From the NCBI RefSeq assembly GCF_009183365.2, contig NZ_CP068230.1, positions 3,501,001 to 3,565,000 on the forward strand: a stretch of 64,000 nucleotides of DNA. The letters run 5' to 3'. This document shows, one piece after another, positions 41,779 through 51,107 of this stretch. The translations under genes and the position numbers were made by a program. The first letter of the stretch is position 1. Each line of letters opens with the position of its first letter. Source of the stretch: Shewanella algae. Lineage in GTDB: Bacteria; Pseudomonadota; Gammaproteobacteria; Enterobacterales; Shewanellaceae. The notes under the pieces were generated by a model, which made no database searches, had not been told where the DNA came from, and saw only the letters and a list, made by a program, of their open reading frames with translations.

Positions 41779-42201
41779 TCAGTTAGCGGACTTTGAGCGC
41801 TGCAACAATAGACGACACAGGTGACGATAGTCTGTGTCGTCAAACATATCGGCAAACAGCCAGCAACGCCCGTAGTTATCCTCCCCCTGATAGGTAAAAG
41901 TCACCACAAAGGGGCTGACCCAAGGTCTGCCACTAAGTTCGAAACTCGAACCGGGTTCGAACTGTCCTTCACCCAATTCATTAAGCCAGAAACAGAGTTG
42001 CCAGCAGCGCAAACGCCACAGCGCAAGGCCAAAGCCTGCCAGCATTAGCAGTAAACATAGGTATTTGAACAATAAATAGAAAGGATAATCCAGCGCCGGC
42101 CAGGCAAGAAAGCTGCTCAGGCAAATAGCAGCCAGCACCGTCAGACTCAGATACTGGCTGAAGGAAGAACTGAGTTGAAACCTATGGCGCTGCCCGGCCA
42201 C
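41779..42201 (-). CDS. ygfX: YgfX/CptA family membrane protein
   Basis: 140 residues with two adjacent membrane helices (about 17-37 and 42-62) followed by a soluble domain (LGEGQFEPGSSFELSGRPWVSPFVVTF). YgfX of E. coli is encoded after sdhE and is reported to affect cytoskeletal proteins or act with SdhE in flavinylation; the role is debated. Start is GTG at 42201, overlapping the sdhE 3' end by 20 bases. The sdhE-ygfX order is conserved. Confidence 0.85.
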   Translation of the reverse strand: MAGQRHRFQLSSSFSQYLSLTVLAAICLSSFLAWPALDYPFYLLFKYLCLLLMLAGFGLALWRLRCWQLCFWLNELGEGQFEPGSSFELSGRPWVSPFVVTFTYQGEDNYGRCWLFADMFDDTDYRHLCRLLLQRSKSAN

Positions 42202-42421
42202 GAACGCGCACTACCATCTGTGCCAGTTGCGGATCCGAACATTGCTCATGCCCCATAAACCAGGCAAAGAGCTCAGGATCTTCACACTCAAGCAGACGAA
42301 CAAACAAGGCCTTATCCTCAGGGCTCAGAGTCTCGTAATGCTGTTCCACAAAGGGTTGAAACAGTACATCAAGCTCCAGCATACCACGGCGACATGCCCA
42401 CTTAACCCTGGGGGTACTCAT
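42182..42421 (-). CDS. sdhE: FAD assembly factor SdhE
   Basis: 79 residues. Promotes covalent FAD attachment to SdhA/FrdA. The key motif RRGMLELD (RGxxE) is near the start, followed by the five-helix YgfY core with LFVRLLECEDPELFAWFMG. I prefer ATG at 42421 (MSTPRVKW) over the in-frame GTG at 42433 because AGGTG is better spaced. It overlaps ygfX. Confidence 0.94.
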   Translation of the reverse strand: MSTPRVKWACRRGMLELDVLFQPFVEQHYETLSPEDKALFVRLLECEDPELFAWFMGHEQCSDPQLAQMVVRVRGRAAP

Positions 42422-42519
42422 CAAGTCAGACACCTATCATGCTCCAATCAAGAATTTTGTCGCAAGTTTACATTCTGGCGTCTGCGCTGTCGAATATCCG
42501 CCTTAATCATCCACCCGTA

Positions 42520-43428
42520 TCAGAACTGCTGCACCTGAAGGTCACGACCGGCAAACAAGTCACCAAAATCGGTTTCCAGCAAGCGCTGCACCGCCGGATG
42601 CTGGATCATCCGTTCGGCGAACATCACATGATATTCCTCTTTGATCTCCATGGTTTCACCGAGCAGACGTATGTTGTGCTCGAGAATATCTTGCTGATAG
42701 ATGGAGGGGGCGACAAATATCCCCTTACGGAAATAGCCAAAGGCCTTCATCATAGCCGCATCGTCGAACTCACCGAGAATCTTGACATTAAGGCGTTTCT
42801 CATCAAACCAGCGATAGAGTTGCTGGCCCAGAGAAGTACGCCGACTGGGGATCAGCAAGGGCCCCTCTTCCAGACACTCGGGAAAGCCACTTTTAAACTC
42901 CTGCGCCGAGAAAAAGGCAATACCGCACTCCCCCAACTTCTTGGAGAGAATTTCCGGATACTTGAGAGACTCACCGGCGCAGTCCGACAGTATCATATCC
43001 AGTTTATGCTCCCTGAGCCTGGCCATCAGGCTTTCGTGGGTTGCCTCATAACAGGCCAGGTGCATGGAACTGTTGGCCGGGATCACCGACATCAGCACCC
43101 GACTGGCCAACGCCTTGGAGAGAGCATCGGCAATACCCACCTCAAACAGGATGGATTCATCCTTGCGATAGTTGAGCACATCGAGCATCTCATAAGAGAG
43201 GCTGAACATTTTGTCGGCGTAACGAAACACCAGCTCGCCCAATTCAGTAGGGGCCAGGTTGCGCCCCACCCGCTTGAACAGACTCCCCTTGAGCCTTTCT
43301 TCCAGCGTCCTTATCTGGCCGGTAATGGTCTGGGGAGTTAAACAGAGTGTCTCGGCAGCCTTGGTCACTGAGCCTTGCTTATGCACCATCCAAAAGTAAT
43401 ACAGGTGGTTGTAGTTCAAATGAGACAT
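42520..43428 (-). CDS. nhaR: LysR-family transcriptional activator NhaR
   Basis: 302 residues. N-terminal winged HTH: LNYNHLYYFWMVHKQGSVTKAAETLCLTPQTITGQIRTLEERLKGSLFKRVGRNL, followed by the LysR effector domain. The YFWMVHKQGSVTKAAE start is characteristic of NhaR, the Na+-responsive activator of nhaA. It is third in nhaA - small periplasmic protein - nhaR, 16 bases after the middle gene. Confidence 0.93.
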   Translation of the reverse strand: MSHLNYNHLYYFWMVHKQGSVTKAAETLCLTPQTITGQIRTLEERLKGSLFKRVGRNLAPTELGELVFRYADKMFSLSYEMLDVLNYRKDESILFEVGIADALSKALASRVLMSVIPANSSMHLACYEATHESLMARLREHKLDMILSDCAGESLKYPEILSKKLGECGIAFFSAQEFKSGFPECLEEGPLLIPSRRTSLGQQLYRWFDEKRLNVKILGEFDDAAMMKAFGYFRKGIFVAPSIYQQDILEHNIRLLGETMEIKEEYHVMFAERMIQHPAVQRLLETDFGDLFAGRDLQVQQF

Positions 43429-43444
43429 AGGCTGCCCCGATTCC

Positions 43445-43828
43445 TTACTTCAAACGCTGACAGTCCAGCAAATTATTTACGGCAAGTTGTAGCGTCTCTA
43501 TATCCTTGACCTCGCCGCTTTCAAAGGCTTCGCTGATACCCTGTACCAGTTGATCCCGATCCGGGATCCTGTCCAGGCAATACTTGCGATTGGCTTCCTG
43601 AAAGCGCTTTCCTCCCCGATACTTAAGGGCGCGGGCTTCATAGCCGTTGCTGTCCAGGCGAGCGCCTACCGCTTGTGGCTTATACATGAGGGCACCATCA
43701 ACAACGCCTTCGAGGTAACTCTGACACAGGGCTGCTTCCTTGTCTGCAATACAGGCTTCTATCTGTGACGCCTGAGCCAAAGGGGCTAAGCCCGCCAGAA
43801 TGAGTCCGGCCATTATGCTTGTTTTCAT
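43445..43828 (-). CDS. Small periplasmic protein, possibly Rap1a/Tai-like
   Basis: 127 residues with a signal peptide (MKTSIMAGLILAGLAPLAQAS) and four cysteines in the mature part (CIADKEAALCQSYLEG, KYCLDRIP, LLDCQRLK), probably two disulfides. The CQSYLEGVVDGAL start and the FEAN-x-YCLDRIPDRDQLVQGI...LQLAVNNLLDC end recall the all-helical Rap1a/Tai fold, but this is a by-eye guess. Its ATG overlaps the nhaA stop by 4 bases, so it is translationally coupled to the antiporter. Function unknown. Confidence 0.8.
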   Translation of the reverse strand: MKTSIMAGLILAGLAPLAQASQIEACIADKEAALCQSYLEGVVDGALMYKPQAVGARLDSNGYEARALKYRGGKRFQEANRKYCLDRIPDRDQLVQGISEAFESGEVKDIETLQLAVNNLLDCQRLK

Positions 43829-45000
43829 TCCTTTTCTCCTTTTTCAGGTAACACTTTTGACAGCCAGAAATAGCCCACGACTGCCGCCAACATAGATCCG
43901 ATCAGGATCCCCAACCTGGCCAAATCGCTATAGACAACGCCACCATGCTCAAATGCCAGAGAGGCAATAAACATCGACATGGTAAATCCTATACCGCACA
44001 TCACAGCCACAGGCATGATATGGCGCCAGGCAATGCCCTCAGGCAACTCAGCCAGACGCAACTTAACCGCAATAAAACTGAACAACACCACACCAATCGG
44101 CTTACCGAGCAACAGACCCAATGCAATACCCAGAGGTACAGGCGATACCAGGCTTTCCAGCGACATGCCCCCCAAGGCTACCCCGGCGTTGGCAAAAGCG
44201 AATACCGGCAGGATCAGGAAGGTGCTCCAGGGGTGCAGTGCATGCTCCAGGTGCTCGGACGGTGAACCACCTTGCTTGTCGCGCAGCGGAATACAGAAGG
44301 CGATGATCACCCCGGCCAAAGTGGCATGTACCCCGGACTTGAGTACGGCGACCCAGAGAATGGCCCCCAGTACGCCATAGGCTCCAAGCGCAGTCACACC
44401 ACGGCGGTTCAAGGTAACCAAACCTATGACGGCAGCGGCGGCAATCAAGAGGCTGATCATGGATAGATCACTGCTATAGAACAGCGCAATAATAACGATT
44501 ACACCCAGGTCATCTATGATTGCCAGCGCCAGCAAAAACACCTTGAGCGCCACGGGAACCCGGTTGCCCAAAAGTGCCATGATCCCCAGCGCAAAGGCGA
44601 TATCAGTCGCGGCCGGAATCGCCCAGCCCCCCTGAGTCACAGGATCATTGGCATTGAACAGCAGATAGATAGCGGCCGGAACAACCATGCCACCTATAGC
44701 GGCAAAGGTTGGCAGAGATGCCTTGGAAACACTGGACAGCGCCCCCTCCAGCAGCTCACGTTTGACTTCCAGACCAATCAACAGAAAGAACAGCGCCATC
44801 AGACCATCGTTGATCCACAGCAGCAAGGGCTTGTTGATATCCAGGGCCCCGAGACGCAACTGCATCGGGGTATCCAGAAAACCTTGATAGAGGCCGGAAA
44901 GCGGTGAATTAGCCAGGACCATAGCCAAAGCTACAGCAATCAATAACAAAATACCGCCGGCAGATTCCTGGCTCAGGAAATTCCGAAGTGCCTTTTCCAT
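43825..45000 (-). CDS. nhaA: Na+/H+ antiporter NhaA
   Basis: 391 residues with about 12 membrane helices. It exchanges Na+ or Li+ for H+ and protects against alkaline and sodium stress. Motifs: FLSQESAGGILLLIAVALAM, FFLLIGLEVKRELLEG, the ion-binding pair in AIIDDLGVIVIIALFY and GGWAIPAATDIAFALGIMALLG. ATG at 45000 with GGGAG upstream. First gene of the nhaA operon. Confidence 0.97.
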   Translation of the reverse strand: MEKALRNFLSQESAGGILLLIAVALAMVLANSPLSGLYQGFLDTPMQLRLGALDINKPLLLWINDGLMALFFLLIGLEVKRELLEGALSSVSKASLPTFAAIGGMVVPAAIYLLFNANDPVTQGGWAIPAATDIAFALGIMALLGNRVPVALKVFLLALAIIDDLGVIVIIALFYSSDLSMISLLIAAAAVIGLVTLNRRGVTALGAYGVLGAILWVAVLKSGVHATLAGVIIAFCIPLRDKQGGSPSEHLEHALHPWSTFLILPVFAFANAGVALGGMSLESLVSPVPLGIALGLLLGKPIGVVLFSFIAVKLRLAELPEGIAWRHIMPVAVMCGIGFTMSMFIASLAFEHGGVVYSDLARLGILIGSMLAAVVGYFWLSKVLPEKGEKE

Positions 45001-45073
45001 ACTAAACTCCCAAAAACATAATTGATTTGAGTGTAGTAGATGGATTTAAGTAAGTATAATCGAAAGTTTCTGA

Positions 45074-45102
45074 GGAATACCTCGAGATATACGAAGTATT
45101 CC
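45074..45102. promoter_or_regulatory. Hairpin/operator candidate between thyA and nhaA
   Basis: Imperfect 11-bp arms GGAATACCTCG and CGAAGTATTCC (10 of 11 paired) with a 7-base centre. No U-run follows on either strand. A TATACT -10 for nhaA (45058-45053, minus strand) lies just downstream, so the dyad covers the -20 to -50 region and may bind a regulator such as NhaR. Confidence 0.4.
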
Positions 45103-45116
45103 ACGAAAAACCCGGT

Positions 45117-45911
45117 TTAGATAGCGACAGGCGCCTTAATATGAGGATGAGGTTCGTAACCGGACAACTCGAAATCTTCGAATCGGTAGTCAAAAATTGA
45201 TTCAGGTTTACGGGTTATTTTCATTTGCGGCAAAGGCTTGGGCTCACGGCTGAGTTGCAGCGCCGTTTGCTCCATATGATTGGAGTAAAGGTGGGTATCA
45301 CCGCCGGTCCAAACAAAATCGCCCAATTCAAGATCACACTGCTGCGCTACCATCATGGTCAACAAGGCGTAGCTGGCGATATTGAACGGCAGTCCCAGGA
45401 ACACATCACAGCTGCGCTGATACAGCTGACAGGACAACTTGCCATCGGCTACATAAAACTGGAAGAAGGCATGACAAGGTGCCAGCGCCATCTTGTCGAG
45501 CTCGGAGACATTCCAGGCCGAGACAATCAAACGTCTGGAGTCAGGTTGCGCCTTGATCTGCTCTATCACCTGAGTGATCTGATCGATATGACCACCATCG
45601 GGCGTTGGCCAACTGCGCCACTGAGCGCCGTAAACCGGCCCCAGATTACCGGACTCATCGGCCCACTCATCCCAAATCGTCACTTTGTTTTCATGCAGAT
45701 AGGCAACATTGGTGTCCCCTTTCAGGAACCAGAGCAGCTCATGGATGATGGAGCGCAGATGGCACTTTTTGGTGGTCACCAAGGGGAACCCCTTACTGAG
45801 GTCAAAACGCATCTGGTAGCCAAACACAGAGCGGGTTCCCGTGCCGGTACGGTCACTCTTGTCGGTACCGGAATCTAAAATATGTTGCATTAAATCAAGA
45901 TATTGCTGCAT
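45117..45911 (-). CDS. thyA: Thymidylate synthase
   Basis: Methylates dUMP to dTMP using methylenetetrahydrofolate. Nucleophile Cys146 in ALAPCHAFFQFYV; phosphate and folate sites in TGTRSVFGYQMRF, CQLYQRSCDVFLGLPFNIASYALL and GDTHLYSNH. 264 residues as in E. coli. ATG overlaps the lgt stop by one base. Last gene of rppH-ptsP-TSUP-lgt-thyA. Confidence 0.98.
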   Translation of the reverse strand: MQQYLDLMQHILDSGTDKSDRTGTGTRSVFGYQMRFDLSKGFPLVTTKKCHLRSIIHELLWFLKGDTNVAYLHENKVTIWDEWADESGNLGPVYGAQWRSWPTPDGGHIDQITQVIEQIKAQPDSRRLIVSAWNVSELDKMALAPCHAFFQFYVADGKLSCQLYQRSCDVFLGLPFNIASYALLTMMVAQQCDLELGDFVWTGGDTHLYSNHMEQTALQLSREPKPLPQMKITRKPESIFDYRFEDFELSGYEPHPHIKAPVAI

Positions 45912-46738
45912 TACTGCTTGTCCTTCACCACGCCGGTCTGCGGCGCATTACGCATTAACAGATAGAGTCCAAAGAGGATCATGGGCACTGACAGTATCTG
46001 TCCCATGGTTAAAAAGCCCAAATAAAGCCCGAGTTGGGCATCCGGCTGTCTGACCGTTTCCACTATGCAGCGGAAGATACCATAGCCAAGCAAAAACATC
46101 CCGGACACGGCTCCTGTCTTGGGACTGCGTCTGCTGAACCATTGCAGCAAAATAAACAGCGCTACCCCTTCGAGGGCAAATTGATACAGCTGCGAAGGGT
46201 GACGAGGCTCGGGGCCACCTGAAGGAAACACCATGGCCCAAGGTACATCTGTGACTCGGCCCCAAAGCTCGCCATTGATAAAGTTACCCAGGCGCCCGGC
46301 GCCCAGGCCAATGGGCACCACGGGGGCCACCATATCCGCCACCGCGAAGAAGCTGCGCTTCTGTTTCCAGGCGATGTAGAGCATGGCCAGAATAACCCCC
46401 ATCAAGCCGCCGTGGAAAGACATGCCGCCTTCGCTGATCTTGAATAGGTACAAGGGGTCGGCAATAAAGTAATCCAGATGGTAGAAGAGCACATAACCTA
46501 TGCGTCCTCCCAGGATCACCCCGAGAAAAGCGTAAAACAGCAGATCCGATACCTGTTCGCGGCTCCATAACCCCTTGGATCTGTCAGCCATACGGTTGAG
46601 CAGTATCATAGCGGCCAAAAAGCCCAGCAGGTACATGAAACCATACCAACGCAAAGCCGGTTCAAAAGTCTGGCCGAACAGCTCAAAGGGGCCAAAAGAT
46701 ACGATCACAGGATCAATATTGGGAAATTCTAAAGCCAT
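45911..46738 (-). CDS. lgt: Prolipoprotein diacylglyceryl transferase
   Basis: 275-residue inner-membrane enzyme with about seven helices. It transfers diacylglycerol from phosphatidylglycerol to the lipobox cysteine. Signature GAGRLGNFINGELWGR and RHPSQLYQFALEGV, plus the catalytic-region GGMSFHGGLMG. Upstream of thyA as in many gammaproteobacteria. Confidence 0.97.
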   Translation of the reverse strand: MALEFPNIDPVIVSFGPFELFGQTFEPALRWYGFMYLLGFLAAMILLNRMADRSKGLWSREQVSDLLFYAFLGVILGGRIGYVLFYHLDYFIADPLYLFKISEGGMSFHGGLMGVILAMLYIAWKQKRSFFAVADMVAPVVPIGLGAGRLGNFINGELWGRVTDVPWAMVFPSGGPEPRHPSQLYQFALEGVALFILLQWFSRRSPKTGAVSGMFLLGYGIFRCIVETVRQPDAQLGLYLGFLTMGQILSVPMILFGLYLLMRNAPQTGVVKDKQ

Positions 46739-46775
46739 AACAGAAAGACGATTCCTAAATTAACTACGGCGCAGA

Positions 46776-47576
46776 TCAGGCCAGAATAAGTTTAAGACCC
46801 ACAACAACCAATAAAAGTGCAAATATTTTCTTCAGTACCGGCGTCGGCAAAGTGCTGGCCGCTTTTACACCCACAGGCGCCACCAACATTGAGGAGGCAA
46901 TAATGCCCACCAAAGCCGGCAGGTAAATGTATCCCAGAGTGCCGCTCGGCATATCCGGGGCGTTCCAGCCTGCGATAACATACCCTAAACTCCCCCAAAG
47001 GGCGATGATAAGGCCGGTAGCCGATGAAAAACCCACCGCCTGACGCATCTGCAGCCCACACCAGGTGAGGAAAGGCACCAAAAGCACCCCACCACCAATG
47101 CCCATCAAGGCGGCAATAATGGCAATAATCGCCGAGACTATGAGTAAAACGGGAAATGGCGGCAAGCCCTCTTTCGCCGATGGACGAAAAGGAAATGCCA
47201 TCTGGACGGCCATTAATATTACAAACACGGCAAAGGCGCGGCGCAGATCATCGGCCGGGATCAATTCGGCGATAAACCCCGAACACAAGGCCCCCAGCGC
47301 CAGACCAGGCAACATGGATTTAAACAGTGGCCAAGGAATATTGCCGTGGCTGTGATGGGCGCGGGCCGATGAAAAAGAGGTCAAAATGATGGCCGCCAAC
47401 GAAGTGGCAATGGCAACATGGGGCAACTGCGCGGCGGGAACTCCCACCTTGGGTAAAATATACAACAGCGCCGGCACCACAATAAGACCACCTCCTATCC
47501 CCAACAAGCCGGCCATAAAGCCGACAAAAGCCCCCAACGCCAGACAAACACCGAATACCCAGAGAAATGTGTCCAC
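46776..47576 (-). CDS. TSUP (TauE/SafE) family permease
   Basis: 266 residues with about eight hydrophobic segments and the duplicated glycine-rich motif of the sulfite exporter TauE/SafE family (GFMAGLLGIGGGLIVVPALLYILPKVG and IAALMGIGGGVLLVPFLTWCGL). These permeases move sulfur-containing organic anions; the substrate here is not known. It lies between ptsP and lgt on the same strand. Confidence 0.9.
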   Translation of the reverse strand: MDTFLWVFGVCLALGAFVGFMAGLLGIGGGLIVVPALLYILPKVGVPAAQLPHVAIATSLAAIILTSFSSARAHHSHGNIPWPLFKSMLPGLALGALCSGFIAELIPADDLRRAFAVFVILMAVQMAFPFRPSAKEGLPPFPVLLIVSAIIAIIAALMGIGGGVLLVPFLTWCGLQMRQAVGFSSATGLIIALWGSLGYVIAGWNAPDMPSGTLGYIYLPALVGIIASSMLVAPVGVKAASTLPTPVLKKIFALLLVVVGLKLILA

Positions 47577-47625
47577 AGAGGTTCCTTAATTCTTGTTGTT
47601 ATTCCATACACCCGCCACGGCAGGT

Positions 47626-49860
47626 TCAATTGAGAATGGCCGCCAGCTCTCTTTGCCCCAAATAATCGTGCACCAGTTGCCGCACTTCACTGCCGCTCCT
47701 GAGTGTCAGCGCCTCGGCCAACAACTGCTCGAGTTCACTGCTGCGCACTCGCCGCAGCAGATAATTTATTCTGGCCAAACTCCCCTGGTTCATACTCAGG
47801 CGGTTATAGCCCATGGCGACAAGCAGCAAAGCGCCGCCGGGTTCACCGGCCAATTCGCCACAGACACTGGCACCTAGGCCATATTGACGGCAGGTCTCCC
47901 GCGCCTGTTTCAGTGAACGCAATATTCCAGGATGATAGCTGTCAAACAGGGCGCTGACCCTGGGGTTGTTGCGATCTACCGCCAACAGATATTGGGTCAG
48001 GTCGTTGCTGCCGACGGAAACAAAATCAACACGCTTGGCGACTTCATCCAGTTGAAACAGCAGCGCCGGCACCTCCAGCATAATGCCGATCTTGGGTCTT
48101 TTCAGCTCAGGGTTCACATCCGACTTAAGCTCGGAATAAGCCTGTTCGATATATTCCAGCGATTGATCTATCTCATCGAGATTACTGACCATGGGCAGCA
48201 AAATATGCAGCTGCTCGCCGCTGCCGCTGGCCTGGAGCATGGCGCGAATTTGCACCAGAAACAGCTCGGGATGGTCCAGCGACAAGCGAATGCCACGCCA
48301 GCCCAAAAATGGGTTTTCCTCCTTGATGGGGAAATAAGGCAAGGGTTTGTCTCCGCCCACATCCAGGGTGCGCATCACCACGGGCCGACCGGACGCCGCC
48401 TCCAGCACCTGGCGATACACCTTTACCTGCTCAGACTCGCTGGGAAAGCGCTGCTGTAACATGAAGGGGATTTCGGTGCGATACAACCCAATACCATCGG
48501 CGCCTTCGGCAATTTCAGAGGCCAAACCGCTGAGTAACCCTGCGTTCATATACAGATGAATACGTTTGCCGTCGACCGTCTCGGCCGGCAGGTTCAGCTC
48601 TCTGGCGTATTGCCGCTGCAACGCTCTCTCGGCAGACAATAAACTGCGGTACTCACCGACCACGGCCGGAGACGGCGACACCATCAGCTGACCGCGGGTG
48701 GCATTGAGCACCAAAAGCTTCTTGTCGATGTCGGCAGCCAAGACCTGGTCGACCCCTGTGATGGCCGGTACACCCAGCGCCCGGGCCAGAATAGCGGCAT
48801 GGGAGTTGACCCCGCCAAGCTCTGTCACTATCCCGGCCAACTTTTGCCGCGGAAACTCGGCCAGCAAGGTGGTATCCGCCTCACGGGTCACCAGAATAAC
48901 CGGCTTATCGGCATTGAGCTCCAACCGTTCCGGCTCAATCAACTGGCGCAGCACCTTCTGCCCCAAGTCACGGATATCGCTGGCCCGCTCCTTGAGATAG
49001 GGGTCTTCCATCGCCATAAACTGGGTGATGTAACGCAAAGACACGCGACTGACCGCCGACTCGGCGCACCAACCCGCAAGCACCTCATCGCGATATTCGC
49101 CCCCAAGGCTGGCCTCTTCCAGCAAGAGTTGCAGCGCCGAGAAGATAGACACCACCTCTTCATCCTGCTCACGGTCAAAACGCTGTGCCAGGGTGCTCAG
49201 GGTGTTACGGCAACGCTCGATTGCTGTCTTGAGGCGCTCAAGCTCATTGGGGATATCTGCTGCGGTTTGATCCGGCTGCTCCAGTGATATCTGCCCGCCC
49301 AGCACCAAAGCATGGGCAATGGCGATACCATTGGAGGCCGGCGTGCCCTGAAACAGGATTTGCAGCTGATCTTCCTTGACACTGGCTTTTTGTTTGAGGC
49401 CGCGAATGGCCATGGCCAACTGCGCCGCCAGCGTCATTAGAAAGGCTTCTTCCCCTTCACTGAACTGACGGGCACTGGGCTGCTGCACCACTATGACACC
49501 AAGCAACTGTTTCTGATAGATAATGGGCGCGGCGAGAAAGGCGCGATATTCCTCTTCGGCCACTTCGGGAAACAGTTTGAATCTGGGATGGGCTCTGGCA
49601 TCGGCAAGGTTGATGGCTTCTTCACGCTCGGCAACCAGGCCTACCAGACCTTCGGTCAACGGCATGCGAACCCGGCCGACGGCACTGGGTTCCAAGCCAT
49701 CTGTGGCGGAGAGGACCAACTCATTTTTATCCAGAATATAGATAGAACAACACTGAGTGCTCATGGCGGCCTTTATTTGACCGACCAATAGCTCAAGGGC
49801 AGCCTCAAGATCCCTTGCGGCTGCAACTGCCTGAGTAATATCCCTGAGCGTGTTTAACAC
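47626..49860 (-). CDS. ptsP: Phosphoenolpyruvate-protein phosphotransferase PtsP (EI-Ntr)
   Basis: 744 residues. An N-terminal GAF domain (about 1-150, STQCCSIYILDKNELVLSATDGL) is fused to the EI core. The phospho-histidine is in GGVNSHAAILARALGVPA near 350, and the PEP-binding barrel has GLYRTEIPFMLQ, VMRTLDVGGDKPLPYF, RPKIGIMLEVPALLFQLDEVAKRVDFVSVGSNDLTQYLLA and SVCGELAG. It starts the nitrogen PTS relay to NPr and IIA-Ntr. 25 bases after rppH. Confidence 0.97.
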   Translation of the reverse strand: MLNTLRDITQAVAAARDLEAALELLVGQIKAAMSTQCCSIYILDKNELVLSATDGLEPSAVGRVRMPLTEGLVGLVAEREEAINLADARAHPRFKLFPEVAEEEYRAFLAAPIIYQKQLLGVIVVQQPSARQFSEGEEAFLMTLAAQLAMAIRGLKQKASVKEDQLQILFQGTPASNGIAIAHALVLGGQISLEQPDQTAADIPNELERLKTAIERCRNTLSTLAQRFDREQDEEVVSIFSALQLLLEEASLGGEYRDEVLAGWCAESAVSRVSLRYITQFMAMEDPYLKERASDIRDLGQKVLRQLIEPERLELNADKPVILVTREADTTLLAEFPRQKLAGIVTELGGVNSHAAILARALGVPAITGVDQVLAADIDKKLLVLNATRGQLMVSPSPAVVGEYRSLLSAERALQRQYARELNLPAETVDGKRIHLYMNAGLLSGLASEIAEGADGIGLYRTEIPFMLQQRFPSESEQVKVYRQVLEAASGRPVVMRTLDVGGDKPLPYFPIKEENPFLGWRGIRLSLDHPELFLVQIRAMLQASGSGEQLHILLPMVSNLDEIDQSLEYIEQAYSELKSDVNPELKRPKIGIMLEVPALLFQLDEVAKRVDFVSVGSNDLTQYLLAVDRNNPRVSALFDSYHPGILRSLKQARETCRQYGLGASVCGELAGEPGGALLLVAMGYNRLSMNQGSLARINYLLRRVRSSELEQLLAEALTLRSGSEVRQLVHDYLGQRELAAILN

Positions 49861-49885
49861 CTGTTCCCCCTTTCGATATCAAACC

Positions 49886-50410
49886 TCAGCCTGCTGCTCT
49901 TTGTCGTCCCCGTCGGCGAGAAGGCTCCCGTGTCTGCAATGCCAGAGCCGTGGTGGCGAACTCTTTCATAACCTTACGGTAGACGTCACGTTTAAAAGAT
50001 ACGACCTGACGCACAGGGTACCAATAACTTACCCAGCGCCAGTCATCGAACTCAGGATGGCCGGACGAATTCAAGTTGACGGCACTGTCCTGACTCTTGA
50101 GCTGGAGCAAAAACCATTTCTGCTTTTGGCCGATACAGACAGGCTTGCTGTCCTGGCGCACCAAACGCTTTGGCAATCTGTATCGCAACCAGGAGCGGGT
50201 GGATGTCAGTATCTGCACATGTTCCGGCCTGAGCCCTACTTCTTCATACAGCTCTCGATACATGGCATCTTCAGCGGATTCACCGTCATCCAATCCCCCT
50301 TGGGGAAACTGCCAGGAGTGCTGACCGAAACGCCTGGCCCACATTACTTGGCCAAATCTGTTACAGATAATGATGCCCACATTTGCGCGAAAACCGTCGC
50401 TGTCAATCAC
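49886..50410 (-). CDS. rppH: RNA pyrophosphohydrolase
   Basis: 174-residue Nudix hydrolase that removes pyrophosphate from 5'-triphosphate mRNA and so starts RNase E decay. Nudix box GGLDDGESAEDAMYRELYEEVGL; N-terminal DSDGFRANVGIIICNRFGQVMWARR and SWQFPQGG. Divergent from mutH across a 697-base gap. First gene of the ptsP operon. Confidence 0.97.
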   Translation of the reverse strand: MIDSDGFRANVGIIICNRFGQVMWARRFGQHSWQFPQGGLDDGESAEDAMYRELYEEVGLRPEHVQILTSTRSWLRYRLPKRLVRQDSKPVCIGQKQKWFLLQLKSQDSAVNLNSSGHPEFDDWRWVSYWYPVRQVVSFKRDVYRKVMKEFATTALALQTREPSRRRGRQRAAG

Positions 50411-50496
50411 ATGGACTCCGAAAAAGCGATAAATTTCAATGATTCGATTGTTTCACAATCCCACGTCGGCAGCAATTCTCTATTTACGGCTTTTTC

Positions 50497-50915
50497 TCTG
50501 GATAAGCAAATGGAGTTTTCCACTTTATCAACAACTGCTCTGCCATGTTTGAGTGGATATCCACAAAAACTGTGGATATCTCTGTTCGAAACTCGACTGA
50601 ACTTCTGGAAACGCTGTTTTTTGCAACCCTTACAGTCTAAGCCCAAAAGTAAGAATCAAAACAAAATCATTTTAAATACAAAAAGATAGACATATAAAAA
50701 AGAAAGCGATCGACAGCAATCATATCAACAGATCACTTTTTAACCAACGAGTAATCAGAACCGACTTGCGGGCAATATCACAAAACTTTATTCACACCCC
50801 ATGGACAAAAACTCGGCTTAAAGGTCCAAAATGGTGCCAAAACCCGGTTGACACTCACCATTATTTGCTTTATTGAAGCCAAAAATACTCAGTTATCCCA
50901 AAATGCTGTGGATAA
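50497..50915. other. DnaA-box cluster, DARS2-like chromosomal locus
   Basis: AT-rich gap between rppH and mutH. Exact DnaA boxes: TTATTCACA (50788-50796, plus) and TTATCCACA (50907-50915, minus). One-mismatch boxes: TTATCCAGA (50497-50505, minus), TTATCAACA (50525-50533, plus), ATATCCACA (50557-50565, plus; 50571-50579, minus). A two-mismatch ATATCCACT lies at 50552-50560 (minus). The three boxes in 50552-50579 form a tight core. E. coli DARS2, which regenerates ATP-DnaA, lies in the same gap as I recall. IHF and Fis sites were not identified. Confidence 0.65.
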
Positions 50916-51107
50916 GTTTGTTGGCAACACAGGGGAAATCGGCGAGTAACTCAGGAAAACCATTACTCGGCGGTCAACCAAAAACACTTTAGCCAATAAA
51001 AACATTAAGATACAAACTTGCACACAGGGGATTGGCTTGGTTTGCACAGTGGCGGTCGGTTTTTGTACAACCTTGTTATCCAGTGCCGCTCAGGTAAAAT
51101 CAGCGCC

